Origin: an uncultured Oscillospiraceae bacterium
GTDB lineage: Bacteria > Bacillota > Clostridia > Oscillospirales > Oscillospiraceae
Reading direction: 5' to 3'
Length of the DNA stretch: 64,000 bases
Assembly (NCBI GenBank): GCA_934597165.1
Contig: CAKTQP010000004.1
Location: forward strand, 34,675 to 98,674
Notes under the pieces: model-generated
Told to the model about the DNA's origin: nothing
Database searches by the model: none
Seen by the model: the letters and a program-made list of their open reading frames with translations, nothing else
Program-made: the position numbers and the translations under genes
Shown here: one piece after another, positions 34,248 to 43,210 of the stretch
How the letters are laid out: each line of letters starts with the position of its first letter
How positions within the stretch are numbered: the stretch's first letter is position 1

Positions 34248-36476
34248 ATGTTGAACCTGTGTGTATTGGAATTCGTCCGGAATGAGAACGGATTCTTTGT
34301 GGCCGCCCAGTCCGCTGCCACCGCCTGTCTGCGGAGCTACCTGAAAGGGCGGGGCGTTCATTCCATCGCCTACACAGACGACACCCTGCCTTCTCTCAAC
34401 GACTTGGCGGAGGATGTGTTGTCCATCGCGGACGATGGTCTGGTGCTGGTGGCCAATGAGGAGAACAAGCTGCTGGTCAACGCCCTGGCCTGCCGCATCG
34501 CCCAGCTGGAAGAGCTGCCCATCTACCTGCTCTACGGCGGCTCGGATTTGAACTGTCAGGCAGAGGAGACGGTGACCACCATCGCCGACGGAGCGCCGGA
34601 GGAGGCGTTGGCAGAGCTGTTGGGCGCAGGAGAGGGACAGCCGCTGATGAAGTGCTCGCCTTACGCGCAGCAGGTCATCCTGCCCCGGGATGGGGAGAAG
34701 TTTGGCATCTGGTTCGGACGTGTGCGGCAAGACGGCAGCCTGGAGTACCGGGATGTGCGCGGGGTGGCCACGGACGTGGAGAAAATCGAAGAGGCGTTTC
34801 ACGGCCTGCACCAGGAGGAACGGAAGACGGTGCCCTGTTCGGGACTGCACTTCCGGGATAAGACGTACCTGGCACAGGTCTTAGCGTGCTTTTCCCAGAA
34901 CGAAGCGCCCCTGCGCTACCACTGCCCCGTCAGCGGCAGCATCCTGGACGCCTGTCCGGATGACCTGGACGCCGTAGCCTGGGATGTCTCTCTGGAGGCG
35001 GATTGGAACCTGACCAAAGAGGCGGCAGAGCTGGAGCGGCTGCTCCAAGCGGGCAAGCTGGCAGCCGTCACCCTGGACGGCACCCTGCTGGCGCAGCCGC
35101 ACCCCATCTGGCAGCAGCTGGTGACCGCCGCCGAACAGGGTCAGCTCCAGCTGACCGTCCACGGCACCATCCCCGATACGGCAGACCTGGCCTGGGGCAG
35201 CCTGCTCCGCGCCACGGCGCTGCGCTACGTGCCCTTCTCCAAGGGGTTCGTGAAGAGCCGCACCGGCGTCTACTCCGGCGTGGTGCTGGATGGCTACGTG
35301 AAGCACGTGGAGGTGTTGGCAGACAAACTAGACGAAACTATGTACGAAACCATCAACGAACTGGCCAGTATCAACTCCTCTATCTACTGGAACCCCACCC
35401 AGAACGCAGACCGCGGGACGGCGCTGACCTTTGACCAGGCAGGGGTGGCCACGGTGGCAGACCCCACCTATGCGGCGGATCAGGCGGAGAAGCTCCGCCA
35501 CAATGCCATCGGCAGCAACCTGCTGCGGATGGTGGATGACTACCTCTGTGTGGACAACCTGGCCTACCACGCGCCCCAGCGGATTCGGGAGATCCCGTAC
35601 GCGGAGGGCAAACGCCGCATTGCAGAGCTGGAAGGGGCGTTCGGCACGCCTCAGGCGGCCTTCTACCTGTTCTCGGTGGACACGCCGGAGGACTACGCCT
35701 GCTTCCTGGCGGACGCGGAGCAGTTCAAGGAGACCCACACCTTTGCCGGTCTGCCCCTGGCCTACGGGTATCTGAAAAACTACTGTCGGTTTATGAAAAG
35801 CGGCACCTGTATGGTGGATAAGCTCCCCCGCATCCAGCTCACCGGCGACGGCAACGTGTACCTCTGTTCCAACTTTGACCACCCCATTGGTACCCAAAAA
35901 CAGGCCATTTTCGAGCTGACCCAGAACTGTTACGTGCAAAAAGAGAACCAGATCAAAGAGCGGGACTGCAACCACTGCGTGGCTCGGAGCTGGTGCACCA
36001 AATGCACCCAGGTGCCGGCGTTCATGTCCGATTACTGCGACATCATGCGCCACCGCACCCACGTCATCGACTACATCATGGCGGGACTGGTGTACCTGGA
36101 CATGACCTCCTCCATCCCCGTCCTGCGGAACCGGAAGCCGGAGGAGCTGAAGGTGACCAGCGAGTACATGTACAACCTGACCGACCCGGCGGACACAGGC
36201 AACGAGCTGCCCTATTTTCCCAAGTTCAGCTACCTGTTCACAGACGGCGGCGCGATGCACGTGCTGTGGTCCGCCGCCAGCGGGAAGTTCTTCCGCATTA
36301 GCCCCCAGTTCGCCCTGTTCTCCGAGATGCTCTTCAAGCGTCTGCCGGTGGCGGGCATCGTGGAGCGGTTACAGGAGATGCTGCACACGGAAGCAGAAGA
36401 AAATCAGACCATCGTCGAGACCATTGCCAAGGTATTGAACGAGTCCGGGGCAATGTATCGACCCATCAAGAGATAA
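34248..36476 (+). CDS. B12-binding/SPASM-type maturation protein lacking the radical-SAM cysteines
   Basis: 742 residues. N-terminal part (about 1-125) resembles the cobalamin-binding Rossmann domain of radical SAM enzymes (GFFVAAQSAATACLRSYLK, DDGLVLVANEENKLLVNAL). The middle should be the TIM barrel, but no CX3CX2C motif exists anywhere in the protein. Residues about 515-600 form a SPASM-like iron-sulphur domain: CMVD, GDGNVYLCSN, CNHCVARSWCTKC and a last CDIM. The C-terminal 90 residues (YFPKFSYLFTDGGAMHVL onward) look like a PqqD/RRE-type peptide-binding domain. Similar multi-domain proteins occur in clostridial peptide maturation systems. It may be a docking or scaffold subunit, or an enzyme with unusual cofactor use. 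Confidence 0.7.
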   Translation: MLNLCVLEFVRNENGFFVAAQSAATACLRSYLKGRGVHSIAYTDDTLPSLNDLAEDVLSIADDGLVLVANEENKLLVNALACRIAQLEELPIYLLYGGSDLNCQAEETVTTIADGAPEEALAELLGAGEGQPLMKCSPYAQQVILPRDGEKFGIWFGRVRQDGSLEYRDVRGVATDVEKIEEAFHGLHQEERKTVPCSGLHFRDKTYLAQVLACFSQNEAPLRYHCPVSGSILDACPDDLDAVAWDVSLEADWNLTKEAAELERLLQAGKLAAVTLDGTLLAQPHPIWQQLVTAAEQGQLQLTVHGTIPDTADLAWGSLLRATALRYVPFSKGFVKSRTGVYSGVVLDGYVKHVEVLADKLDETMYETINELASINSSIYWNPTQNADRGTALTFDQAGVATVADPTYAADQAEKLRHNAIGSNLLRMVDDYLCVDNLAYHAPQRIREIPYAEGKRRIAELEGAFGTPQAAFYLFSVDTPEDYACFLADAEQFKETHTFAGLPLAYGYLKNYCRFMKSGTCMVDKLPRIQLTGDGNVYLCSNFDHPIGTQKQAIFELTQNCYVQKENQIKERDCNHCVARSWCTKCTQVPAFMSDYCDIMRHRTHVIDYIMAGLVYLDMTSSIPVLRNRKPEELKVTSEYMYNLTDPADTGNELPYFPKFSYLFTDGGAMHVLWSAASGKFFRISPQFALFSEMLFKRLPVAGIVERLQEMLHTEAEENQTIVETIAKVLNESGAMYRPIKR

Positions 36477-36489
36477 TGGAGCGAAGCGT

Positions 36490-37746
36490 ATGAATGGGAA
36501 CGGAGTCATCCGCAGCGGCTACCCCTTCGGCTGGGGAGCCTATGAGAGCACGCTGGTGCGTGGGGACGGGATGTATGTGTTTGACCAGAACGGCAAGCGT
36601 TACCTAGACCTGTGCAGCGGCCTTTGGAATATGCCGCTGGGCTATTCCGAGCGACGGATCAAGGCGGTGGTGAACAAGCAGATGGAGCAGCTGCCATTCT
36701 CCAACCTGCTGGTGTTCTCCTCGGACATTCAGACCCAGTACGCTCAGCGGCTGCTCCAGTGGATGGGGGATTTCGGGTGTGTCCTCTACACCTGCAGCGG
36801 CTCGGAGTCGGTGGAGGCGGCCATCAAGACCTGCCGCCAGTACCAGTGCCTCCGGAACCGCCCGGAGCGCCGGCGCATCGCCGCCTTCACCCTGTCCTAC
36901 CACGGCACCTCCTACGGCGCCATGAGCGTCAGCGGCATCGACCAGATCTTGACCGACGTTTACCGTCCCTTGGTGCCGGAGATCAGCTGGGTGACCGTCC
37001 CGGCAGATTACGAGGACGAGGACGCCTGGCGTCAGGCCATCGACAGCCTGTGGGAGCGGGAAGGGGACTACCTGGCCGGTTTCATTGTGGAGCCGGTGAT
37101 GGCCTCCGGCGGGGTGGTGCCCATCCCAAACCCAGTCCTCCAGCACATCCAGCAGCGCTGCCGAGAAAGGGACGTGCTGCTGGTGGCGGACGAGGTGGCC
37201 ACCGGCTTTGGCCGCACTGGCACCCCCTTCGCCTGGCAGCAGGCGGAGATCAGCCCCGACCTGGTCTGTCTCTCCAAGGCCATCAACAACGGCTACCTGC
37301 CCCTGGGCGTCCTGGTCTTCTCCCAGGCCTGCGCCGACCTGTTCGCGGAGCAGGGGGCCAGCCTGGAACACTTCTCCACCCAGGGTGGCAACGGCGCCGC
37401 TGTGGCGGCGGCCATGGGGATGCTGGACTGCATGAAAAATTATGACCAGTTCCACGTGAAGGAGAAGGGCGAACTGCTGCTGACCCGGCTGCGGGAGGGG
37501 CTGGCGGGACGCGCCAGCGTCCGTGGCCTGGGGCTGATGGCGGCGGTGGATTTCCCCAAGCGGTTTGACAGCCTGCAAATGCTACAGGTGGTGGAATTGT
37601 TCAAAAAACGGGGTATTTTGGTGTATATGTACAACAATGAGCCCTTCAATCGGGGCGTCAGCTTCTTCCCGCCCTTCCTCATCACCGAGGCGGAGTTGGA
37701 GCGCTGCGTCCAGAAGATCCTCTCCATCCTGGGGCGGCTGCTGTGA
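36490..37746 (+). CDS. Class III aminotransferase of the peptide cluster
   Basis: 418 residues, PLP-dependent class III (ornithine/GABA-type) aminotransferase. It has the PLP-phosphate segment SGSESVEAAIK, DEVATGFGRTG (cofactor Asp), and the Schiff-base Lys in LSKAINNGYLPLG (Lys at about residue 263). GGAG precedes the ATG; the gap to the previous gene is 13 bases. In the daptide pathway an aminotransferase of this class converts the C-terminal ketone left after Thr oxidation and decarboxylation into an amine. That role is inferred from the precursors' C-terminal Thr and the adjacent genes. Confidence 0.88.
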   Translation: MNGNGVIRSGYPFGWGAYESTLVRGDGMYVFDQNGKRYLDLCSGLWNMPLGYSERRIKAVVNKQMEQLPFSNLLVFSSDIQTQYAQRLLQWMGDFGCVLYTCSGSESVEAAIKTCRQYQCLRNRPERRRIAAFTLSYHGTSYGAMSVSGIDQILTDVYRPLVPEISWVTVPADYEDEDAWRQAIDSLWEREGDYLAGFIVEPVMASGGVVPIPNPVLQHIQQRCRERDVLLVADEVATGFGRTGTPFAWQQAEISPDLVCLSKAINNGYLPLGVLVFSQACADLFAEQGASLEHFSTQGGNGAAVAAAMGMLDCMKNYDQFHVKEKGELLLTRLREGLAGRASVRGLGLMAAVDFPKRFDSLQMLQVVELFKKRGILVYMYNNEPFNRGVSFFPPFLITEAELERCVQKILSILGRLL

Positions 37747-37758
37747 GGGGGTGACTGG

Positions 37759-38949
37759 ATGTTTGTGAACCATTTGGAGATTTTTCCTGACCAGCGTGGG
37801 CAGAACCCAGAGCCCTTCTACCTGGTCAAGAACACCGCCTCCGGCCGCTACGTCCGCCTGGGCGGCGCCGAGACCCGCTACCTGCTGCAAAAGCTCCACA
37901 TCACCCAGACCCTCCCCGGTCTGGAAGGGGCGCAGACCCTGGCGGAGCCGCAACGGAAGCTGCTGGACGAGAAATTCGACCAGTGGGGCTTCCTCCAACC
38001 GGCGGAAGGACAGGCGGCAGGGAAGAAGCCGCTGGACCTGACCAAGATCAAGCTGGTGGAGTTCAACGTGGAGCGGGTCATCCACCGGGTGTACCCGGTC
38101 TACAGCAAATTCTTCACCCGCAAGAGCCTCATCCTGTTCTTCCTGCTCCTGCTGGCCTGCGTGGGCATTGTGGTCTACAGCGTGGCACAGGCTCTGAGTG
38201 GAACCGTAGCGGAGGAGCCGACCATCACCATCCAGTTTAGCTGGGGGGATATTGCGATCACGGCGGTGCTGCTCTTATTCAGTTTGGCTGCCCATGAGCT
38301 GGCTCATGCGGTGGTGTGCAAAAAGTACGGCGGGGAAGTGAAGTCCATGGGGCTGCTGCTCTTCTTCCTCATCCCTTGCTTCTACTGTGACGTCACCGAC
38401 GTTTACAAAATCCCGTCCCCCAAACACCGGGCACGGGTGGCGCTGGCAGGGGTGTACGTGAACGCTTTTTTAGGCGTGGCCTTCCTGCTCCTGGCCTTTG
38501 TGCTGACCCTGTTGGGGCGGGTGGTGCTGCCCTTCTACTACTTCGCCCTGTCCAACCTGGTGGTGAGCGTGTACAACTTAATTCCCCTGGTCAAGCTGGA
38601 CGGCTACTGGTTCCTGAGCGCCGTGCTTCAGGTGAACAACCTGATGGACAAAGGATTTTTGATGGCCTATGCCACCTTCTTCCACCGGAATACCCTGCCG
38701 GAGCTGCGGATGCCTGCCGGGCAGCGTCGCTTGCTGGCCGGGTACGGAGTGGCGGCGCTGCTGTTCAAGCCCCTGTTCTGGGGGTACAACCTGTACGCCA
38801 TCAGCACCCACCTGCCGGTGGAGGACTGGGTGAAATGGGGGTTGCTGTGCGTGGGCGTGGCCATCATGGCGTCTGACTTCTATCGGACCATTCGCCACGC
38901 AGGTGGGATGATCCGGCAGGATTATCGGCGCTTGACCCAGATGATGTGA
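37759..38949 (+). CDS. M50 family intramembrane metallopeptidase with N-terminal PqqD-like domain
   Basis: 396 residues. An N-terminal soluble domain (about 1-90; FYLVKNTASGRYVRLGGAET) looks like the PqqD-like domain seen in RiPP peptidases and transport proteins. Hydrophobic helices follow with the zinc motif HELAH (His179, Glu180, His183) and LVKLDGYW (Asp281), the second M50 motif. Similar M50 proteins are part of daptide and sporulation-killing-type clusters and are thought to remove leader peptides at the membrane. It is immediately followed by the exporter genes. Confidence 0.88.
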   Translation: MFVNHLEIFPDQRGQNPEPFYLVKNTASGRYVRLGGAETRYLLQKLHITQTLPGLEGAQTLAEPQRKLLDEKFDQWGFLQPAEGQAAGKKPLDLTKIKLVEFNVERVIHRVYPVYSKFFTRKSLILFFLLLLACVGIVVYSVAQALSGTVAEEPTITIQFSWGDIAITAVLLLFSLAAHELAHAVVCKKYGGEVKSMGLLLFFLIPCFYCDVTDVYKIPSPKHRARVALAGVYVNAFLGVAFLLLAFVLTLLGRVVLPFYYFALSNLVVSVYNLIPLVKLDGYWFLSAVLQVNNLMDKGFLMAYATFFHRNTLPELRMPAGQRRLLAGYGVAALLFKPLFWGYNLYAISTHLPVEDWVKWGLLCVGVAIMASDFYRTIRHAGGMIRQDYRRLTQMM

Positions 38950-38970
38950 GTTGAGAAAGGAATTTGTGCG

Positions 38971-39870
38971 ATGGAAATTGCAGTTGAAAACTTGACCAAA
39001 TATTATGGAGACTTTTGCGCCGTGGACGGTATGAGCTTCTCCTTCCAGAGCGGGAAGATCACCGCCATCGTGGGCCGCAACGGCTCCGGCAAGACCACCA
39101 CCATCCGCTCCCTCCTGGGACTCATCCCCATGGACAGCGGCAAGATCCTGGTCGACCACCGGGAACAGGGGTTGGAGCTGAAACACGTGGGCTACCTGGC
39201 GGAGGAGCGGGGGATGTTCCCCAAGGAGACCGTCCAGAGCCAGCTCCTCTTCCTGGCACGGCTGAAGGGGATGAGCGCCAAGGCGGCGGACCAGTCCATC
39301 CGGCGTTGGCTGGAACGGCTGGAAATCCCCCAGTACCAAAAGAGCAAACTGGAGAGCCTGTCCAAAGGCAACCAGCAGAAGATCCAGATGATCGCCAGCC
39401 TGGTCCACGACCCGGAGGTCATCATCTTCGACGAGCCCTTCAGCGGCCTGGATCCGGTGAATATGCAGATGGTCATCCGCCTGCTCCAGGAGCTGCGGGA
39501 CGCAGGGAAGTGCATTTTGGTGTCCAGCCATCAGCTGCCCCTCATCGAGCAGGTGTGCGAGGACATCTGCATCATCAACCGCTCCAAGCGGGTGTACTAC
39601 GGCCCTCTGGAGGCGCTTAAGGCTCGGTACGGGGAGCGCTTCGTCCGGTTCAGCACCGCAGGCGGCACCCTGTCTGCCGGTCTGGCAGCGGAAGAAGTGG
39701 GGGCGAACCAGTACAAGGTGCGCCTGGGCACCAAAGAAAATCCCACGTTCCACGATGTCTTGCAGAAGCTGGTGGAAGCCCAGGTGCCGGTGGACGCGCT
39801 GGAGCGCTCTCAGGAATCGTTACAGGAAATCTTCTTAAATCTGGTCGGCGAGGAAGGTGTGGAAGCATGA
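38971..39870 (+). CDS. ABC exporter ATP-binding protein
   Basis: 299 residues. Walker A GRNGSGKTTT (about residue 36), signature LSKGNQQKIQMIA (about 130) and Walker B VIIFDEPFSGLDP (about 150) mark an ABC-2 type export ATPase of the NatA/bacteriocin-immunity group. The signature is LSKGN instead of LSGGQ, as is common in that group. The C-terminal 90 residues are a regulatory extension. It overlaps the permease gene by four bases. The pair probably exports the mature peptides and/or gives self-protection. Confidence 0.92.
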   Translation: MEIAVENLTKYYGDFCAVDGMSFSFQSGKITAIVGRNGSGKTTTIRSLLGLIPMDSGKILVDHREQGLELKHVGYLAEERGMFPKETVQSQLLFLARLKGMSAKAADQSIRRWLERLEIPQYQKSKLESLSKGNQQKIQMIASLVHDPEVIIFDEPFSGLDPVNMQMVIRLLQELRDAGKCILVSSHQLPLIEQVCEDICIINRSKRVYYGPLEALKARYGERFVRFSTAGGTLSAGLAAEEVGANQYKVRLGTKENPTFHDVLQKLVEAQVPVDALERSQESLQEIFLNLVGEEGVEA

Positions 39871-41090
39871 AACAGAAAAGCGTGATGGGCGATTTCGCCA
39901 CGGTATTTGGTTACTACCTGAAGAAGGAGATGCGCAGCAAGGTCTATCTCATCGTGACCGTCCTGCTCTGCGTCATCAGCCTCTCCTCCTGCTTCCTCCT
40001 CAACCTGTTCACTCAGGAGGGGGACAAGCAGCCCCTGTACGTGGTGGATCGGACGGGGTTGTTCCAGTCCTCCATGGAGACGGCGGAGCTGCCCAAGGAC
40101 TACTTTGCGGACATCACCCTGGATTTCTCCGAGAAAAAGAACCTCTCCCAGACCCAGATCACCACTGGGGTCAAGGAGGACGAAAAGGCTTACGCCGTGC
40201 TGACCGAAGAGGGTGGCAACGTGACCCTGACCGTCTATGACAGCGGTAGCGTGTCCACGGCGGACGCACAGGCACTGCTCAACCTGGTGCAGGGCATCTA
40301 CCAGCAGCAGAACCTGGAACAGAGCAAGCTGACACCGGAAGAGGTGGCCACGGTGACCCGGCAGGTGGCCTTCCAGGCGGTGAACCCGGTACAGGAGTCG
40401 GAGAACTTCTGGAGCACCTACATCCTGTATATGCTCATGACCATCGCCATCGTCATGTACTCCTGCGCCTCCGGCAACGAGGTGGCCTATCTCAAGACCA
40501 ACAAGGTCATGGAAGTGGTCACCACCTCCATCAAGCCCTTGCCCTTCTACCTGGGCGTCACCCTCTCCATCGGCCTGACCGGTCTCATCCAGCTGGTGGG
40601 CATCGTGGTCTGCTTCGTGGCCTCCTACCAGCTCTCCGGGGTGGACTTGTCCAGCCTGAGCAACCTGGGCGTCACCCTCTCGCCCTTGCAGCCCCATGAG
40701 ATCGCAGCCTTCCTGCTCCTCTTCATCGGCGGCTTCCTGCTCTACTCCTTCATCAACACCGCCATCGCCTCCATCGTCAACAGCAACGACGACCTGACCA
40801 CCACCCTGGTGCCGGTGGAGATGCTGGCCATGGTGCAGTTCTTCGTCAGCATCTTCGCCCTCCAGGCGGACAGCGCCCTGACCATGGCCTGTTCCTACAT
40901 CCCCTTCACGTCGCCTGCCGTCATGTTCGTCCGCTATATGATCGGCTTCGCCGGGGTGGGCGAGCTGGCTCTGTCCCTGGTCATCCTGTACGCCGCCGTG
41001 GCCGTCCTGGCGGTGCTGGGCGCGCGGCTGTTCAGCCGAGGCGTGGTACATTATGGCACCATGAAGGCATTCAAGTGGAAGAGAGCGTAA
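39867..41090 (+). CDS. ABC-2 type permease
   Basis: 407 residues. One N-terminal membrane helix (about 25-45), a large extracellular domain (about 50-175), then five or six helices: the ABC-2/NatB permease layout. It starts in ATGA overlap with the ATPase gene, so the subunits are coupled. The external domain could bind the hydrophobic peptide. It carries no peptidase domain, which leaves leader removal to the M50 protein. Confidence 0.9.
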   Translation: MKQKSVMGDFATVFGYYLKKEMRSKVYLIVTVLLCVISLSSCFLLNLFTQEGDKQPLYVVDRTGLFQSSMETAELPKDYFADITLDFSEKKNLSQTQITTGVKEDEKAYAVLTEEGGNVTLTVYDSGSVSTADAQALLNLVQGIYQQQNLEQSKLTPEEVATVTRQVAFQAVNPVQESENFWSTYILYMLMTIAIVMYSCASGNEVAYLKTNKVMEVVTTSIKPLPFYLGVTLSIGLTGLIQLVGIVVCFVASYQLSGVDLSSLSNLGVTLSPLQPHEIAAFLLLFIGGFLLYSFINTAIASIVNSNDDLTTTLVPVEMLAMVQFFVSIFALQADSALTMACSYIPFTSPAVMFVRYMIGFAGVGELALSLVILYAAVAVLAVLGARLFSRGVVHYGTMKAFKWKRA

Positions 41091-41097
41091 CAAAACC

Positions 41098-41868
41098 ATG
41101 GAAATCACCTTTCAAACCAAGACCATCCTCATCACCGGCGCGGCAGGCCAGTTAGGTCACGCGGTCGCCCAAAGCTACAGCGCCTCCGGGGCGCAGCGTC
41201 TGCTCCTGCTGGACAAGCCGGAACAGCGCGCCGCCCTGGAAGCCCAGGCGCAGGAGCTGGAGGGGCGCTATCCCACCTGCGCCGTCCACGTCTACTGCGC
41301 CGACCTGGTGGAGACGGAACAGATTCAAGCAGTGACCGCCCAGATACGCCAGGACGGCTTTGGGGTGGACGTGCTGGTGAACATCGCCGGGATGAACTTT
41401 TTGGAAAAGGCGGTGGACGTGGAGGAAGACGTCTGGGACTACCTGATGGATCTGAACCTGAAGGGCAGCTTCTTCCTGACCCAGCAAGTGGCGCGGGATT
41501 CCCTGTTGGATCGGGGAGGCAATGTGATCTTCATTGCCTCCCAACACGCCGTGGTGGGCAACCATATGCGGGCGGCCTACTGCGCCAGCAAGAGCGGCCT
41601 GCTGGGGCTGATGCGGGTGCTGGCGTTGGAGTGGGCGGCCTTCGGCGTCCGGGTCAATGCCATCTCGCCCACCTATATCCTCAACGACAAGAACCGGGAC
41701 GTGCTCAACAACGCCAACTACAAGCGGAAATACTTGCAGCGCATTCCCCTCAAGCGCTACGCCCGGCCGGAGGACGTGGCCAACGCCATCCTGTTCCTCT
41801 CCAGCGACCAGGCGTCCATGATCACCGGCCATAATCTGATGGTAGACGGCGGCTATACCGCGGTCTGA
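41098..41868 (+). CDS. Short-chain dehydrogenase/reductase; candidate Thr C-terminus oxidase
   Basis: 256 residues. Classical SDR: cofactor motif TGAAGQLG (about residue 14), NIAG (about 97), catalytic Ser in FIASQHA and YCASK (Tyr-x-x-x-Lys, about 160-164), and C-terminal MVDGGYTAV. It reads like 3-oxoacyl/sugar dehydrogenase relatives, so NAD(P)-linked alcohol/ketone chemistry is secure but the substrate is not. In this setting it could oxidise the C-terminal Thr hydroxyl to a beta-keto acid that loses CO2, the step done by another dehydrogenase family in known daptide clusters. It starts 7 bases after the permease stop. Confidence 0.88.
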   Translation: MEITFQTKTILITGAAGQLGHAVAQSYSASGAQRLLLLDKPEQRAALEAQAQELEGRYPTCAVHVYCADLVETEQIQAVTAQIRQDGFGVDVLVNIAGMNFLEKAVDVEEDVWDYLMDLNLKGSFFLTQQVARDSLLDRGGNVIFIASQHAVVGNHMRAAYCASKSGLLGLMRVLALEWAAFGVRVNAISPTYILNDKNRDVLNNANYKRKYLQRIPLKRYARPEDVANAILFLSSDQASMITGHNLMVDGGYTAV

Positions 41869-41884
41869 GATAGGAGGAATTTTT

Positions 41885-43210
41885 GTGGAAAGTGTCGTGT
41901 ACTTCGTCAAATCCAACTGCGATAACCGAGAGCTGGCACGGAACAACTATATGCCGCCCCTAGGGCTCATGTCCATCGCCAACGTCCTCCGCCTCCACGG
42001 CTACTATGTGGAGATCATCGACCTGAGCATCAAAAACTACAGCACCGAGGACATCAACCAGATCATCCAGCGGCTCAACCCCCTGCTCATCGGGTTCTCG
42101 GTGTATACGGAGAACGTGGACGCCACCTTCAATATGTGCAAATACTTCAAGCGCCGCTTCCCCCATATCCCCATCGTCTTCGGCGGCCCTCATCCCACCT
42201 TGGACTCCACCTATTGCATGCGCAAGCGCTACGTGGACTTCATCTCCATGGGGGATGGGGAGCAGAATAGCCTGGAGCTGGTGGAGGCCATCCGGACGAA
42301 GCAAGCGCTCATCAAATTCTCCGACATCCACGGACTCATCTACCTGGACGAGCACAAAAAGTACCAGTACGGAAAGCCCCGCCGGAACCTGGAGAATCTC
42401 AACCTGATCCCCATCATCAACCGAGACTACATCCCGGAGTCCTACCAAGCCCTCAGCCCCACCGTCTATTCCAGCCGCGGCTGCCCCGGCCGGTGCATCT
42501 ACTGCGCTGCCCCCAGTATGTCCGGCGGGAAATACCGCATCCGGGACATTGAGAACGTCTTTTTGGAGACCCTCATGGTCACCAACTGCTGCGGCGGCCC
42601 CCGAGAAATCTTCTACATCGACGACACCTTCACCGTCTTCCGCCAGCGGGTGGAACGGTTCGTGGAGCTGTGCGTCCAGAGCAAGGTGCCCCTGACCTGG
42701 CGCTGTGAGTCCCGTGTGGACGCCATGGTGCGCAACGGCGACCTGCTGCCGGGGATGAAGAAGGCGGGGTGCAAGCGCATCCAGTTCGGCATCGAGAGCG
42801 GTAACCAACAGGTGCTCAACAGCATCCGCAAACAGATGAAGCTGGAGGACGCCCGGATGGTCATCGGCAAGACCATCGACAGCGGCATCCCCGTGGCCAC
42901 CAGCTTCATGTTCGCCCACTACTGCGACACCGAGGCCACCATGACGGACACCCTCAACTTCATGGAGGAGCTGAAACGGAAGTACGGCTCCATGATCGAC
43001 GTGGTCTACGGCCTGAACACCCCCTTCCCAGGCACGTACCAGTACGATCATATGGAGGAATTGGGGATGCACTACACGGTCAACTCCTATGCCCAGCTGG
43101 ATATGTACGGGCCGGTCATCGAGACCGCCCAGTTCGACACCAAGATGCAGCTGGACTTTTACGCCAGAGCGGGCAAGCTGATGGCGAACAACCGGTTGGA
43201 GGCGAAATAA
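41885..43210 (+). CDS. B12-binding domain radical SAM enzyme
   Basis: 441 residues, GTG start with ATAGGAGG upstream. N-terminal cobalamin-binding-like domain (about 20-130; MPPLGLMSIANVLRLHGYYV, PIVFGGPHPT), then the radical SAM cluster motif CPGRCIYC (Cys200, Cys204, Cys207) and the barrel with FGIESGNQQVL. This is the BchE/methylthio-/methyltransferase-like class. In peptide clusters such enzymes C-methylate or cross-link unactivated carbons. The cluster's only intact radical SAM motif is in this protein, so it may supply chemistry absent from the 742-residue homologue. The substrate may be the peptide or a tailoring building block. Confidence 0.9.
   Translation: MESVVYFVKSNCDNRELARNNYMPPLGLMSIANVLRLHGYYVEIIDLSIKNYSTEDINQIIQRLNPLLIGFSVYTENVDATFNMCKYFKRRFPHIPIVFGGPHPTLDSTYCMRKRYVDFISMGDGEQNSLELVEAIRTKQALIKFSDIHGLIYLDEHKKYQYGKPRRNLENLNLIPIINRDYIPESYQALSPTVYSSRGCPGRCIYCAAPSMSGGKYRIRDIENVFLETLMVTNCCGGPREIFYIDDTFTVFRQRVERFVELCVQSKVPLTWRCESRVDAMVRNGDLLPGMKKAGCKRIQFGIESGNQQVLNSIRKQMKLEDARMVIGKTIDSGIPVATSFMFAHYCDTEATMTDTLNFMEELKRKYGSMIDVVYGLNTPFPGTYQYDHMEELGMHYTVNSYAQLDMYGPVIETAQFDTKMQLDFYARAGKLMANNRLEAK

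Noticed and set aside
34248..36476. Canonical radical SAM assignment for the 742-residue protein
   Set aside because: Read through for CX3CX2C; none found. Nearest cysteine pairs have other spacings.
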